Of a DNA stretch of 64,000 bases, positions 56,416-64,000 are shown in pieces. The position numbers and the translations under genes were made by a program. The notes under the pieces were generated by a model. It was not told the DNA's origin and did no database searches. It saw nothing but the letters and a program-made list of their open reading frames with translations. The stretch covers positions 62,001-126,000 of the forward strand of contig CAYORU010000007.1 in assembly GCA_964406445.1 (NCBI GenBank), read 5' to 3'. The DNA is from SG8-30 sp964406445 (GTDB lineage: Bacteria; Pseudomonadota; Gammaproteobacteria; Steroidobacterales; Steroidobacteraceae). Each line of letters opens with the position of its first letter. Position 1 is the first letter of the stretch.

Positions 56416-57537
56416 CTAACGGCGGCGCAGCGGCCCGATCAGCGCCTCGTTGTGCTCGCCGGCGGCCGGCAGGTCGAAGCGCGCCGCGCCCGGCTCGTCC
56501 GCGAACCGGATCGGCAGGCCGACGTGCTCGATGCCCGCCTCGTCGACGAGCAGCATGCCGCGCTCGCGCACCTGTTCCTCGTCGAAGGCCTCGCGCAGGT
56601 TGCGCACCGGCGCGAAGCCGATGTCGCGGCCGGCGAACCAGGCCTCCCACTCGGCCTGGGTGCGGGTCTCGAACTGGCCCTGCAGGAAGTCCATCAGCGG
56701 CTGCTGGTGCGGCCCCGGGCCGCGCTCGGCGAGCGGAACGAGATCGAGCCGGCCCCATTCGCCCAGCAGGTTCCTGACGAACTTGAGCTCCTGCGCGCCG
56801 AGCACCACGTGGCGGCCGTCCTTGGTCCGGTACGGCCGGTAGAAGGCCGAGCCGCCGAAGCTGCGCTCGTGCTTCGGCACCGGCGCGCGCTTCTCGACGA
56901 ACACCGGCCCGAGCACGTTCGGCAGGCAGGCGAGCAGCGAGTCGAGCATGGCGACGTCGAGGTAGTCGCCGCGGCCGGTCTTCTCGCGCCGGTACAGCGC
57001 CATGGTGATGCCGCCGAGCGCCATCAGCGAGGAGGCAATGTCGGCCGCCGGGATGAAGGGCATCACCGGCTCGCCGTCGTTGCCGAGGTTGACGCTGACC
57101 GTGCCCGCGTAAGCCTCGACCGCGAGGTCGTGCGCGGGCAGGTCGCGGCGCGGGCCGGTCTGGCCGAAGGCGCAGATCGAGGCGTAGACGATGCGCGGAT
57201 TGCGCGCCGAGACGGCCGCGTAGTCGACGCCGAGGCGCTTCACCACGCCCGGCCGGAAGGCCTCGACGAACACGTCCGCGGTCTCGGCGAGCGCAAGCAG
57301 CGCCTCGCGCTCGGCGGGGTCCTTCAGGTTCAGCACCACGCTCTTCTTGCCGCGGTTCATGTTGCGGAAGAAAGTCGTGTGGCCGCCGTGGCCGAGTCCG
57401 ATGTGCCGACCCGGGTCGCCCTCGCCGGGCGCCTCGACCTTGATCACCTCGGCGCCGTGGTCCGCCATGATCATGGTCATGAGCGGCCCGGGCAGGAACT
57501 GCGAGAGGTCGAGGACCCGGATCCCCTCGAGCTTCAC
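56416..57537 (-). CDS. CaiB/BaiF-family CoA-transferase (second of two)
   Basis: 373 residues from a GTG at 57,535-57,537 that overlaps the previous gene's stop (GTGA). Class III CoA-transferase signatures: LEGIRVLDLSQFLPGPLMTM, HGAEVIKVEAPGEGDPGR, FFRNMNRGKKSVVLNL, and AHDLAVEAYAGTVSVN with the catalytic Asp near residue 150. It moves CoA between carboxylic acids. Its place with MaoC, acyl-CoA dehydrogenase and a citramalyl-CoA-lyase-like enzyme suggests activation of a C5 dicarboxylate. The haem-type receptor gene starts 80 bases beyond its stop, with no sign of co-transcription. Confidence 0.92.
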   Translation of the reverse strand: MKLEGIRVLDLSQFLPGPLMTMIMADHGAEVIKVEAPGEGDPGRHIGLGHGGHTTFFRNMNRGKKSVVLNLKDPAEREALLALAETADVFVEAFRPGVVKRLGVDYAAVSARNPRIVYASICAFGQTGPRRDLPAHDLAVEAYAGTVSVNLGNDGEPVMPFIPAADIASSLMALGGITMALYRREKTGRGDYLDVAMLDSLLACLPNVLGPVFVEKRAPVPKHERSFGGSAFYRPYRTKDGRHVVLGAQELKFVRNLLGEWGRLDLVPLAERGPGPHQQPLMDFLQGQFETRTQAEWEAWFAGRDIGFAPVRNLREAFDEEQVRERGMLLVDEAGIEHVGLPIRFADEPGAARFDLPAAGEHNEALIGPLRRR

Positions 57538-58721
57538 AGCGCGCCCGCCTCGCGCAGGCCGGCGATGGCGGTGGCGTCGTAGCCGAGGCCGGCGAGCACC
57601 TCCTCGGTGTGCGCGCCGAGCGCCGGGGCCGGCGCGAGCGGCAGCCGGCGGCCGTCGAGCTTGATCGGGTTGGCCAGCGCGCGGAATCCTGGCATCCGCG
57701 GGTGCGGCAGCGGCTGCACCATGCCGATGGCGTGCACGTAGGGGTTGTCGAGCGCCTGCGGCAGGTCGTTGACCGGCGCGGCCGGCAGCTGGTGGCGCAG
57801 GCGCGCGAGCCAATGGTCCGTCGTGTCCTCGCGGAACACCGCATCCAGCAGCTCGGTCAGCTCCGGCCGGTGCTGGCGGCGCGCCTCCATGGTCGCGAAG
57901 CGCGGATCCTCGGCGAGTTCCGGCCGGCGGATCTCCGTAAGCAGCGCGCGCCAGAACTTCTCGGTCATGCACATCACGAAGATCCAGCCGTCCCTCGTCG
58001 GGAACAGCTGCACGGGGGTCGCCGAGGGGTGCGAGCTGCGCGCGAGCCGCTCGGTCTTCTGGCCGGCGTTCAGGTACCAGGCGCCGGGGTAGGTGAGCTG
58101 GTGCAGCGCCACGTCGAACAGGCACACGTCCACGTCGCGGCCCTTTCCGTCGCGCGCGACGCCCAGCAGCGCCGCGAGGATCGCGACCGTGGTCGTGATG
58201 CCGGTCATGTAGTCGACGATCGACAGGCCCATGCGCGCCGGCGGCGAGCCGGGCTCGCCGGTGACGTGCAGGAAGCCAGCCTCGGCCTGCATCAGGTAGT
58301 CGTAGCCCGGCCAGCCCTTGCGCTCGTTGTCGCGTCCGTAGGCGGAGAGGTGCGCGCAGACGAGCCGCGGGTTGGCGTCCGCGAGCGCCGCGTAAGTAAG
58401 CCCGAGCTTCTCCGGCTGGTCGCCGCGCAGGTTGTTCATGACGACCTGCGCGCTCGCCGCGAGCCGGCGGAAGGCCGCGCGGCCGGCGTCGGTCTTGAGG
58501 TTCAGGCAGACGCTCTTCTTGTTGTAGTTGAAGGCCTGGAAGAAGTGGCTGTCGTGCTCGCCGAGGAAGGGGCCCATGCCGCGCGTGGCGTCGCCGCCCT
58601 GCTCGCGGTTCTCGACCTTGATCACCTCGGCGCCGAGGTCGGCGAGGAACAGCGAGCCGTAGGGACCGGCGCCGAAGTTCTCGAAGGTGAGGACCCGGTA
58701 GCCGGCGAGCGGCAGGCTCAT
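57534..58721 (-). CDS. CaiB/BaiF-family CoA-transferase (first of two)
   Basis: 395 residues. Signatures: YRVLTFENFGAGPYGSLFLA, GAEVIKVENREQGGDATRGM, FNYNKKSVCLNLK and the catalytic-Asp segment GYDYLMQAEAGFLHVTG (near 155). The start overlaps the acyl-CoA dehydrogenase stop (ATGA) and the end overlaps the second transferase. The two transferases share under half of their residues, so they probably handle different acids or opposite steps. Confidence 0.92.
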   Translation of the reverse strand: MSLPLAGYRVLTFENFGAGPYGSLFLADLGAEVIKVENREQGGDATRGMGPFLGEHDSHFFQAFNYNKKSVCLNLKTDAGRAAFRRLAASAQVVMNNLRGDQPEKLGLTYAALADANPRLVCAHLSAYGRDNERKGWPGYDYLMQAEAGFLHVTGEPGSPPARMGLSIVDYMTGITTTVAILAALLGVARDGKGRDVDVCLFDVALHQLTYPGAWYLNAGQKTERLARSSHPSATPVQLFPTRDGWIFVMCMTEKFWRALLTEIRRPELAEDPRFATMEARRQHRPELTELLDAVFREDTTDHWLARLRHQLPAAPVNDLPQALDNPYVHAIGMVQPLPHPRMPGFRALANPIKLDGRRLPLAPAPALGAHTEEVLAGLGYDATAIAGLREAGAL

Positions 58722-59896
58722 GCGCGGCTCCTCTCGATGAGCTGCCGCGCGATGATGATGCGCTGCATCTCGTTGGTGCCCTCGCCGATGCACATCAGCG
58801 GCGCGTCGCGGAAGAAGCGCTCGATCTCGTAGTCCACCGAGTAGCTGTAGCCGCCGAAGATGCGCATCGCCTCGAGGCTGTTCTCGACCGCCGCCTCGGA
58901 GGCGAAGAGCTTCGCCATGCCCGCCTCGAGGTCGCAGCGCACGCCGGTGTCGTACTTGCGGGCCGCCTGCTCGACGAGCAGGCGCGCAGCCTCGACGCGG
59001 GTGGCCATGTCGGCGAGCTTGAGCTGGATCGCCTGGTGCTGGCAGATCGGCTTGCCGAAGGTGCTGCGCTCCTGTGCATAGGCGAGGGCATGGTTGAGCG
59101 CGCCGGTGGCGAGCCCCACGCCGCGGGCGGCGACGTTGATGCGCCCCAGCTCCAGCCCGCCGACCGCGTGCTGGAAGCCGCGGCCCTCGACGCCGCCGAT
59201 CAGGTTCGCCGCCGGCACGCGGTAGCCGTCGAAGACGAGCTCGGCGCTGTCGATCGCGCGGTAGCCGAGCTTCTTCAGCTTGCGCCCGACCGTGAAGCCC
59301 TCGCCCTTCTCGCAGAGGAACAGGCTCATGCCCTTGTGGCGCGGCTGCGCCTCGGGGTCGGTCTTGACGATCACCGCGAAGCAGCTGCCGTAGATGCCGT
59401 TGGTGATCCAGGTCTTGGTGCCGTTGATGACGTAGTGGTCGCCGTCGCGGGTCGCCGTGCTGCGGATGCCCTGCAGGTCGGTGCCCGCGTCGGGCTCGGT
59501 GAGGCCGATGCCGCCGCGCAGCTCGCCGGTGGCGAAGCGCGGCAGGTAGGCCTGCTTCTGGGCGGGCGTGCCGTGGCGCTCGACCGCCTGCGCCATGATC
59601 AGGTGCGAGTTGAAGATGCCGGTCGGCGCCATCCACACCGCCGAGATGCGCGCGACCAGGCTCGCGTAGCAGCTGGCGGAGAGGCCGAGGCCGCCAAAGT
59701 CCTGCGAGATGGTCGCGCCGAACAGCCCGAGTTCCTTCATCTGCTCGACGAGGTCCTCGGGATACTGGTCCTCGAGGTCGAATTTCTTGGCGATCGGCCG
59801 GACGTCCTTGTCGATCCAGCGGTCGATGGCGTCGAGGACCTGGGCTTCCTCGTCCGGCGAGGCGCCGGTGCGGATTTCGGCGGCAGCAGTGTTCAT
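58718..59896 (-). CDS. Acyl-CoA dehydrogenase, short-chain type
   Basis: 392 residues, typical length. Motifs: IGLTEPDAGTDLQGIRSTA (flavin region, near 135), YGSCFAVIVKTD, EKGEGFTVGRKLKKLGYRAID (quoted in parts), and a C-terminal FGGYSYSVDYEIERFFRDAP with the family's catalytic-base region and IGEGTNEMQRIIIARQL. It oxidises a CoA thioester at alpha-beta and passes electrons to ETF. In this cluster, likely substrates are methylsuccinyl-CoA or a related branched acyl-CoA (inference). It is coupled to the CoA-transferase by a four-base overlap. Confidence 0.93.
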   Translation of the reverse strand: MNTAAAEIRTGASPDEEAQVLDAIDRWIDKDVRPIAKKFDLEDQYPEDLVEQMKELGLFGATISQDFGGLGLSASCYASLVARISAVWMAPTGIFNSHLIMAQAVERHGTPAQKQAYLPRFATGELRGGIGLTEPDAGTDLQGIRSTATRDGDHYVINGTKTWITNGIYGSCFAVIVKTDPEAQPRHKGMSLFLCEKGEGFTVGRKLKKLGYRAIDSAELVFDGYRVPAANLIGGVEGRGFQHAVGGLELGRINVAARGVGLATGALNHALAYAQERSTFGKPICQHQAIQLKLADMATRVEAARLLVEQAARKYDTGVRCDLEAGMAKLFASEAAVENSLEAMRIFGGYSYSVDYEIERFFRDAPLMCIGEGTNEMQRIIIARQLIERSRA

Positions 59897-59906
59897 GGCA
59901 GGCTCC

Positions 59907-60425
59907 TCAGTAGCCGATCTTGTCTTCCACGGAGTGGCCGCGCTTGGCGACGAGGATGGTCCGGTCGAAGGTGCAGACCACGTCGCCCTTCTGGTTCTTG
60001 CCGATGGTGCGCACGGTCACGATGCCGGCGCCGGGGCGCTTCTGCGACTCGCGCTTCTCGAGCACCTCGGACTCGCCGTAGAGCGTGTCGCCGGCGAAGA
60101 CCGGGTGGGTCAGCTTGATCTCGCGCCAACCGAGGTTGGCGATCGCCTTCTGGCTCACGTCGGTGACGCTCATGCCCACGAGCAGCGCCACGGTGAACGG
60201 GCTGCAGACGATGGTGCGGCCGAACTCGCTCGCCTTGGCATACTCTTCGTCGAAGTGCATCGGGTGCGTGTTCATGGTCAGCAGGGTGAACCAGGTGTTG
60301 TCGGTTTCGGTGATGGTCCGCCCGGGGCGGTGCTCGTACACGTCGCCGACCTCGAAGTCCTCGTAGTAACGGCCGAAGCGCTCGCGGTAGCGGTTCGGTC
60401 CGACGGTCACGTGGGAGTGGCTCAT
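59907..60425 (-). CDS. MaoC-family hydratase, itaconyl/mesaconyl-CoA-hydratase-like
   Basis: 172 residues forming one hot-dog domain. Conserved segments: YYEDFEVGDVYEHRPGRTIT, DNTWFTLLTMNTHPMHFDEEYA (given in parts), and PVFAGDTLYGESEVLEKRES. The N-terminal Asp/His pair (DNTW and HPMHFD) is the expected hydratase dyad. The sequence and length resemble Pseudomonas itaconyl-CoA hydratase and mesaconyl-C4-CoA hydratase of the MaoC group. It heads the minus-strand operon (MaoC, dehydrogenase, two transferases) and is divergent from the GntR gene. Confidence 0.88.
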   Translation of the reverse strand: MSHSHVTVGPNRYRERFGRYYEDFEVGDVYEHRPGRTITETDNTWFTLLTMNTHPMHFDEEYAKASEFGRTIVCSPFTVALLVGMSVTDVSQKAIANLGWREIKLTHPVFAGDTLYGESEVLEKRESQKRPGAGIVTVRTIGKNQKGDVVCTFDRTILVAKRGHSVEDKIGY

Positions 60426-60477
60426 GGGGTTCGGCTCCGGCCCGGGTGGATGCGCTAGGATGGTGCTTCGGGCATAG

Positions 60478-60489
60478 TTGTCCGGACAA
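60478..60489. promoter_or_regulatory. Perfect 12-base palindrome, probable GntR operator
   Basis: TTGTCCGGACAA lies in the divergent region between the MaoC operon (start 60,425) and the GntR gene. Single perfect dyads with TTGT and ACAA ends are typical sites for GntR-family repressors; autoregulation and control of both arms is the natural reading. Confidence 0.7.
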
Positions 60490-60542
60490 ATGCTAGGGGT
60501 CGCCGGCCGCAGGTGTCAACCGCGCCGGCCCAGGGAGGAGCC

Positions 60543-61313
60543 TTGAAGCCGGCCAGGAAACCGTCCGCACCGCGCAAGCGCTACCAGGAAGTGGCCGAGT
60601 CGCTGCTCACCGAGATCACCGGCGGGCGGCTCGCCGTGGGCTCGACGCTGCCGGGCGAGCTCGAGCTCGTGGACCAGTTCGGCGTCAGCCGCCACACCGT
60701 GCGCGAGGCGCTGCGCCGGCTCGAGCAGCTCGGTCTCATCGGTCGCCGCCAGGGTCGCGGTACCGTCGTGCTCTCGCGCCAGAGCGAGCCGAGCTATGTG
60801 CAGTCGGTGCGCTCGCCGGCGGAGCTGCTGCAATACCCCGAGGACGCGCGCCTGTCGCTGGTCGCGACGGCCTCGGTGCGCACCGGGCGGCGCCTCGCCA
60901 AGCTGCTCGGCTGCCCGGTCGGCACGGAGTGGCTGAGGATGTCGTGCCTGCGGCGCTTTCGCGAGACCCAGCTCGAGATGTGCTGGGTGGACGTGTACGT
61001 GCTGCCCGAGTTCGCCGCGATCGCCGAGCTCGTCGGCCGCCGCCACCAGCCGGTCTACGAGATGATCGAGGAACGCTTCGGCGAGCGCATCGAGAACGTC
61101 GACGTGGACATCATGGCCAGGCTTGTCCCGGAGTCGATCGCCGGGCCGCTGGGGGTCGAGGCGGGCACCCCGAGCCTGACGGTCATCCGCCGCTACTACG
61201 GCGCCGGCAAGCGGCTGCTGGAGGCCTCGGTGGCCGAACACCCGGGCGAGCGCTACACGTATTCGCTACAGTTGCGCCGCGGCTGGCAATCCGGAGGCGG
61301 CTGGAGCACCTGA
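60543..61313 (+). CDS. GntR-family transcriptional regulator (UTRA type)
   Basis: 256 residues from a TTG at 60,543 beside a GGGAGGAG ribosome site; a GTG at 60,513 would add ten residues. The N-terminal winged helix is clear: RYQEVAESLLTEITGGRLAV, LPGELELVDQFGVSRHTVREALRRLEQLGLI (in parts) and RQGRGTVVL. The C-terminal half (residues about 85-250) fits the UTRA/HutC effector domain. It probably represses its own gene and the divergent MaoC operon through the palindrome 54-65 bases upstream, responding to a pathway intermediate. The stop overlaps the next start by one base (TGATG). Confidence 0.9.
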   Translation: MKPARKPSAPRKRYQEVAESLLTEITGGRLAVGSTLPGELELVDQFGVSRHTVREALRRLEQLGLIGRRQGRGTVVLSRQSEPSYVQSVRSPAELLQYPEDARLSLVATASVRTGRRLAKLLGCPVGTEWLRMSCLRRFRETQLEMCWVDVYVLPEFAAIAELVGRRHQPVYEMIEERFGERIENVDVDIMARLVPESIAGPLGVEAGTPSLTVIRRYYGAGKRLLEASVAEHPGERYTYSLQLRRGWQSGGGWST

Positions 61314-62218
61314 TGGCGGCAGATCGGACCCTCGACACGCGGCGGGAGGCCCCGCTGCGAAGCCTCCTGTTCGCGCCCGGCAACCACGCCCGGCGCCGCG
61401 AAAAAGCCCTCGAATGCGGCGCGGACGCGGTGATCCTCGACCTCGAGGACGCCGTGCCCCCGGCCGAGAAAGCCGCCGCCCGCGAGGCGCTCGCGGCGCT
61501 GCTCGCTGCAGCGCGGCCCTGCCAGGCCTGGGTGCGCGTCAACGCCGCCGACTCGCCGTGGTGCTGGGGCGACCTGCAGGCGCTGGTGCGCGAAGGCCTC
61601 GACGGCATCGTCGTGCCGAAGGCCGAGGACGCTGCAAGTCTTTCCACCCTCGACTGGGTGATCAGCCAGCTCGAGCGCGAGCGTGGCCTCACGCCCGGCG
61701 GCATTCCGATCATTCCGCTGGTCGAGAGCGCGCGCGGCGTGGCCGCCGCCACCGCCATCGCCGCGGCCAGCCCGCGCATCGCGCGCCTGTCCTATGGCGT
61801 CGCCGACTATTCGCTCGACCTCGGCCTCGCCCCGGGCGACGACGAGGCCGAGCTCGCCTGGGTGCGCGCGCAGCTGGTGCAGGCCTCGCGGACGGCCGGC
61901 CTCGCGCCGCCGGTGGACTCGGTGTTCGTGCAGGTGCGCGACTCGGCGGGCTTTCGCGCCTCGGCCGAGCGGGCGCGGCGCATGGGCCTGCGCGGCAAGC
62001 TCTGCCTGCACCCCGACCAGGTGCCGGCCGCGAACGAGGTGTTCTCGCCCAAGCCCGCCGAGATCGCGCGGGCCGAGAAGATCGTCGCCGCCTTCGCGGC
62101 CGCCGAGGCCGAGGGCTCGGCGGCGATCAGCGTGGACGGCGAGTTCGTCGACTATCCGGTGGTGGCGCGCGCCCGCGCGCTGCTCGAGCTGGCCGCGCGG
62201 CTGACACCCACGCCATGA
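61313..62218 (+). CDS. HpcH/HpaI/CitE-type CoA-ester lyase, citramalyl-CoA-lyase-like
   Basis: 301 residues. Motifs: LRSLLFAPGNHARRREKALE, ADAVILDLEDAVPPAEK (metal-binding Glu/Asp), WVRVNAAD, GIVVPKAED, IIPLVESARGV and GKLCLHPDQV. Family members cleave malyl-CoA or citramalyl-CoA to acetyl-CoA plus glyoxylate or pyruvate. With a MaoC itaconyl/mesaconyl-CoA-hydratase-like enzyme and CoA-transferases next door, citramalyl-CoA is the likeliest substrate (inference). Coupled by TGATG to the regulator and by ATGA to cysD, an unusual neighbour. Confidence 0.9.
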   Translation: MAADRTLDTRREAPLRSLLFAPGNHARRREKALECGADAVILDLEDAVPPAEKAAAREALAALLAAARPCQAWVRVNAADSPWCWGDLQALVREGLDGIVVPKAEDAASLSTLDWVISQLERERGLTPGGIPIIPLVESARGVAAATAIAAASPRIARLSYGVADYSLDLGLAPGDDEAELAWVRAQLVQASRTAGLAPPVDSVFVQVRDSAGFRASAERARRMGLRGKLCLHPDQVPAANEVFSPKPAEIARAEKIVAAFAAAEAEGSAAISVDGEFVDYPVVARARALLELAARLTPTP

Positions 62219-63114
62219 CCCGCCTCACGCACCTCGAGCGGCTCGAGGCCGAGAGCATCCACGTCATGCGCGAGGTCGTCGCCGAGGCCGAGCGCCCGGT
62301 GATGCTCTACTCCATCGGCAAGGACAGCTCGGTGATGCTGCACCTGGCGATGAAGGCCTTCCACCCGGCCAGGCCGCCGTTCCCGCTGCTGCACATCGCG
62401 AGCGGCTGGGATTTCCGCGACATGCTCGAGTTCCGCGACCGGCGCGTCGCGGAGCTGGGCCTCAGGCTCATCGTGCACACCAACGAGGAGGGCGCCGCGG
62501 CCGGGGTGCGCCCCTGGACCCACGGCGCCGCCTACGCCGACATCATGCTGACCCAGGCGCTGCGCCAGGCGCTCGACGCGCAGGGCTTCGACTTCGCCTT
62601 CGGCGGCGGCCGCCGCGACGAGGAGAAGTCGCGCGCCAAGGAGCGGGTCTTCTCGCTGCGCTCGGCCCAGCACCGCTGGGATCCGAAGCGCCAGCGCCCC
62701 GAGCTCTGGCGCAACTACAACACCCGCAAGCGCAAGGGCGAGAGCCTGCGCGTCTTCCCGCTCTCGAACTGGACCGAGCTCGACGTATGGCAGTACATCC
62801 ACGTCGAGAAGATCCCGATCGTGCCGCTCTACTATTCGGCGCCGCGGCCGGTGATCGAGCGCGACGGGCGGCTGATCATGGTGGACGACGAGCGCATGCC
62901 GCTCGCGCCCGGCGAAGTGCCGCGCGAGCGCGTGGTGCGCTTCCGCACCCTCGGCTGCTGGCCGCTGACCGGCGCCACCGAGTCCTCGGCCGCGACCCTG
63001 CCGGCCATCATCCAGGAGATGCTCCTCGCGACCACCTCCGAGCGGCAGGGGCGGGCGGTCGACCAGGACGGCGCCGCCGCCATGGAGCGAAAGAAGCAGG
63101 AAGGATATTTCTGA
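62215..63114 (+). CDS. cysD: Sulfate adenylyltransferase subunit 2
   Basis: 299 residues, standard length. The PP-loop motif appears as LYSIGKDSSVMLHLA near residue 31 and FGGGRRDEEKSRAKER near 125, with VFPLSNWTELDVWQYI and the C-terminal ATSERQGRAVDQDG-like segment (TTSERQGRAVDQDG) of the family. CysD makes adenosine 5-prime-phosphosulfate from ATP and sulfate with its GTPase partner CysN. The start overlaps the lyase stop (ATGA) and its stop overlaps the cysN start (TGATG), so three genes are translationally linked. Confidence 0.96.
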   Translation: MTRLTHLERLEAESIHVMREVVAEAERPVMLYSIGKDSSVMLHLAMKAFHPARPPFPLLHIASGWDFRDMLEFRDRRVAELGLRLIVHTNEEGAAAGVRPWTHGAAYADIMLTQALRQALDAQGFDFAFGGGRRDEEKSRAKERVFSLRSAQHRWDPKRQRPELWRNYNTRKRKGESLRVFPLSNWTELDVWQYIHVEKIPIVPLYYSAPRPVIERDGRLIMVDDERMPLAPGEVPRERVVRFRTLGCWPLTGATESSAATLPAIIQEMLLATTSERQGRAVDQDGAAAMERKKQEGYF

Positions 63115-64000
63115 TGAGCCACCAGTCGGCGCTCATCGCGAGCGACATCGAGCGCTACCTCGAGGAGCAGCAGCACAAGGGCCTGCTGCGCTTCATCACC
63201 TGCGGCAGCGTGGACGACGGCAAGAGCACGCTGATCGGCCGGCTGCTCTACGAGTCGCGGCTCATCTTCGAGGACCAGCTCGCCGCGCTCGAGGCCGACT
63301 CGAAGAAGGTCGGCACCCAGGGCGACGACCTCGACCTGGCGCTGCTGGTCGACGGGCTCGCCGCCGAGCGCGAGCAGGGCATCACCATTGACGTCGCCTA
63401 CCGCTTCTTCTCGACCGAGAAGCGCAAGTTCATCGTCGCCGACACGCCCGGCCACGAGCAGTACACCCGCAACATGGCGACCGGCGCCTCGACCGCCGAC
63501 CTCGCCGTGATCCTCGTCGATGCCCGCAAGGGCGTGCTGCCGCAGACCCGCCGGCACAGCTACATCGTCTCGCTGCTCGGCGTGCGCCAGGTCGTGCTCG
63601 CCGTCAACAAGATGGACGCCATCGGCTACGGGCGCGAGACCTTCGAGGCGATCGTCGCCGAGTACCGCGACTTCGCCCGCCGCCTCGGCTTCGAGGACGT
63701 CACGGCGATCCCGCTGTCGGCGCTCAAGGGCGACAACGTCACCGCGGCCTCTGAGCGCATGCCCTGGTACACCGGGCCGGCGCTGATGCAGCACCTCGAG
63801 ACCGTCGAGGTCGAGGAGGACCTGCTGGCGAAGCCGTTTCGCATGCCGGTGCAGTGGGTCAACCGGCCGCACCAGGACTTCCGCGGCTTCGCGGGCCTGG
63901 TGGTCGCCGGGCGCATCCGCGCGGGCGAGGCGGTGCGGGTCGCGCCCTCGGGGCGGCAGAGCCGGGTCGCGCGCATCGTCACCGCGGGCGGCGATCTCGA
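63114..64000 (+). CDS. cysN: Sulfate adenylyltransferase subunit 1 (GTPase), truncated by window end
   Basis: The first 295 residues of CysN (or a CysNC fusion) are visible before the window ends in frame. GTPase motifs: GSVDDGKSTLIG (P-loop, near 33), AEREQGITIDVAYRFF (switch I), DTPGHEQYTRN (G3, near 110) and NKMDAIG (G4, near 164). The following segment is the start of the elongation-factor-like beta-barrel (FAGLVVAGRIRAGEAVRV). GTP hydrolysis drives APS formation by CysD. Whether an APS-kinase domain is fused at the C-terminus cannot be seen. Confidence 0.95.
   Translation, partial: MSHQSALIASDIERYLEEQQHKGLLRFITCGSVDDGKSTLIGRLLYESRLIFEDQLAALEADSKKVGTQGDDLDLALLVDGLAAEREQGITIDVAYRFFSTEKRKFIVADTPGHEQYTRNMATGASTADLAVILVDARKGVLPQTRRHSYIVSLLGVRQVVLAVNKMDAIGYGRETFEAIVAEYRDFARRLGFEDVTAIPLSALKGDNVTAASERMPWYTGPALMQHLETVEVEEDLLAKPFRMPVQWVNRPHQDFRGFAGLVVAGRIRAGEAVRVAPSGRQSRVARIVTAGGDL

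Overview
The window is about 64 kb of very GC-rich DNA, densely packed with genes; no gap without a gene exceeds about 240 bases. Gene content (a quinol nitric oxide reductase, a cd1 nitrite reductase, several TonB-dependent receptors, REP-like palindromes, assimilatory CysDN) points to a Gram-negative, denitrifying proteobacterium, most likely a gammaproteobacterium. No rRNA, tRNA, CRISPR array, integrase or transposase was seen.

Layout. 1-2,180: end of a thiolase followed by a long acyl-CoA dehydrogenase (beta-oxidation). 2,350-15,900: mostly single housekeeping or accessory genes (PAP2 phosphatase, agmatine deiminase, YdcZ-type permease, a TonB-dependent receptor, RIO-like kinase, metallophosphoesterase, PolX-like HhH protein, aldo/keto reductase, retropepsin-like protease, VOC protein, MsrA, 3-hydroxyisobutyrate dehydrogenase-like enzyme, SYLF protein).

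16,038-38,002 is the most unusual part. Two long gene runs diverge from a promoter region at 22,963-23,198. The left run encodes a PD40-propeller lipoprotein with two CxxCH haem motifs (HzsA-like), an SH3-plus-barrel protein, a lipoprotein barrel, a TlpA thioredoxin, a tiny Gly/Cys-tailed DUF4266 lipoprotein and a DUF3570 outer-membrane protein, and it meets a convergent ApbE flavin transferase. The right run encodes a monohaem protein, a dihaem LamG lipoprotein, a DUF1501-like exported protein and a second TlpA thioredoxin. It then continues into a proton-channel machine resembling the Agl/Glt motor set of Myxococcus: a membrane-anchored protein, two TPR proteins, a small periplasmic protein, TolQ/ExbB, two ExbD/TolR and an AgmX/TonB-like protein.

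38,028-46,782 looks like a phosphate-starvation island: a secreted lipoprotein, two TonB-dependent receptors and a beta-propeller phytase, with a 7-4-7 Pho-box-like site in each control region. 46,800-56,409 is a denitrification block: norZ-nnrS, a Crp/Fnr (Dnr-type) regulator, and a nirS carrying an additional N-terminal cytochrome c domain, followed by slyD and a haem-receptor-like TonB-dependent receptor. Three TTGAC-N4-(A/G)TCAA sites link norZ/dnr, nirS and that receptor. 56,416-62,218 is a CoA-ester catabolic cluster (two CaiB/BaiF CoA-transferases, acyl-CoA dehydrogenase, MaoC hydratase, GntR regulator, citramalyl-CoA-lyase-like enzyme) that resembles itaconate/mesaconate degradation, with a perfect palindrome in its divergent control region. 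The window ends in cysD and a truncated cysN, which are translationally coupled to that cluster.

All functional assignments come from reading motifs and comparing with remembered family sequences; no database search was run.
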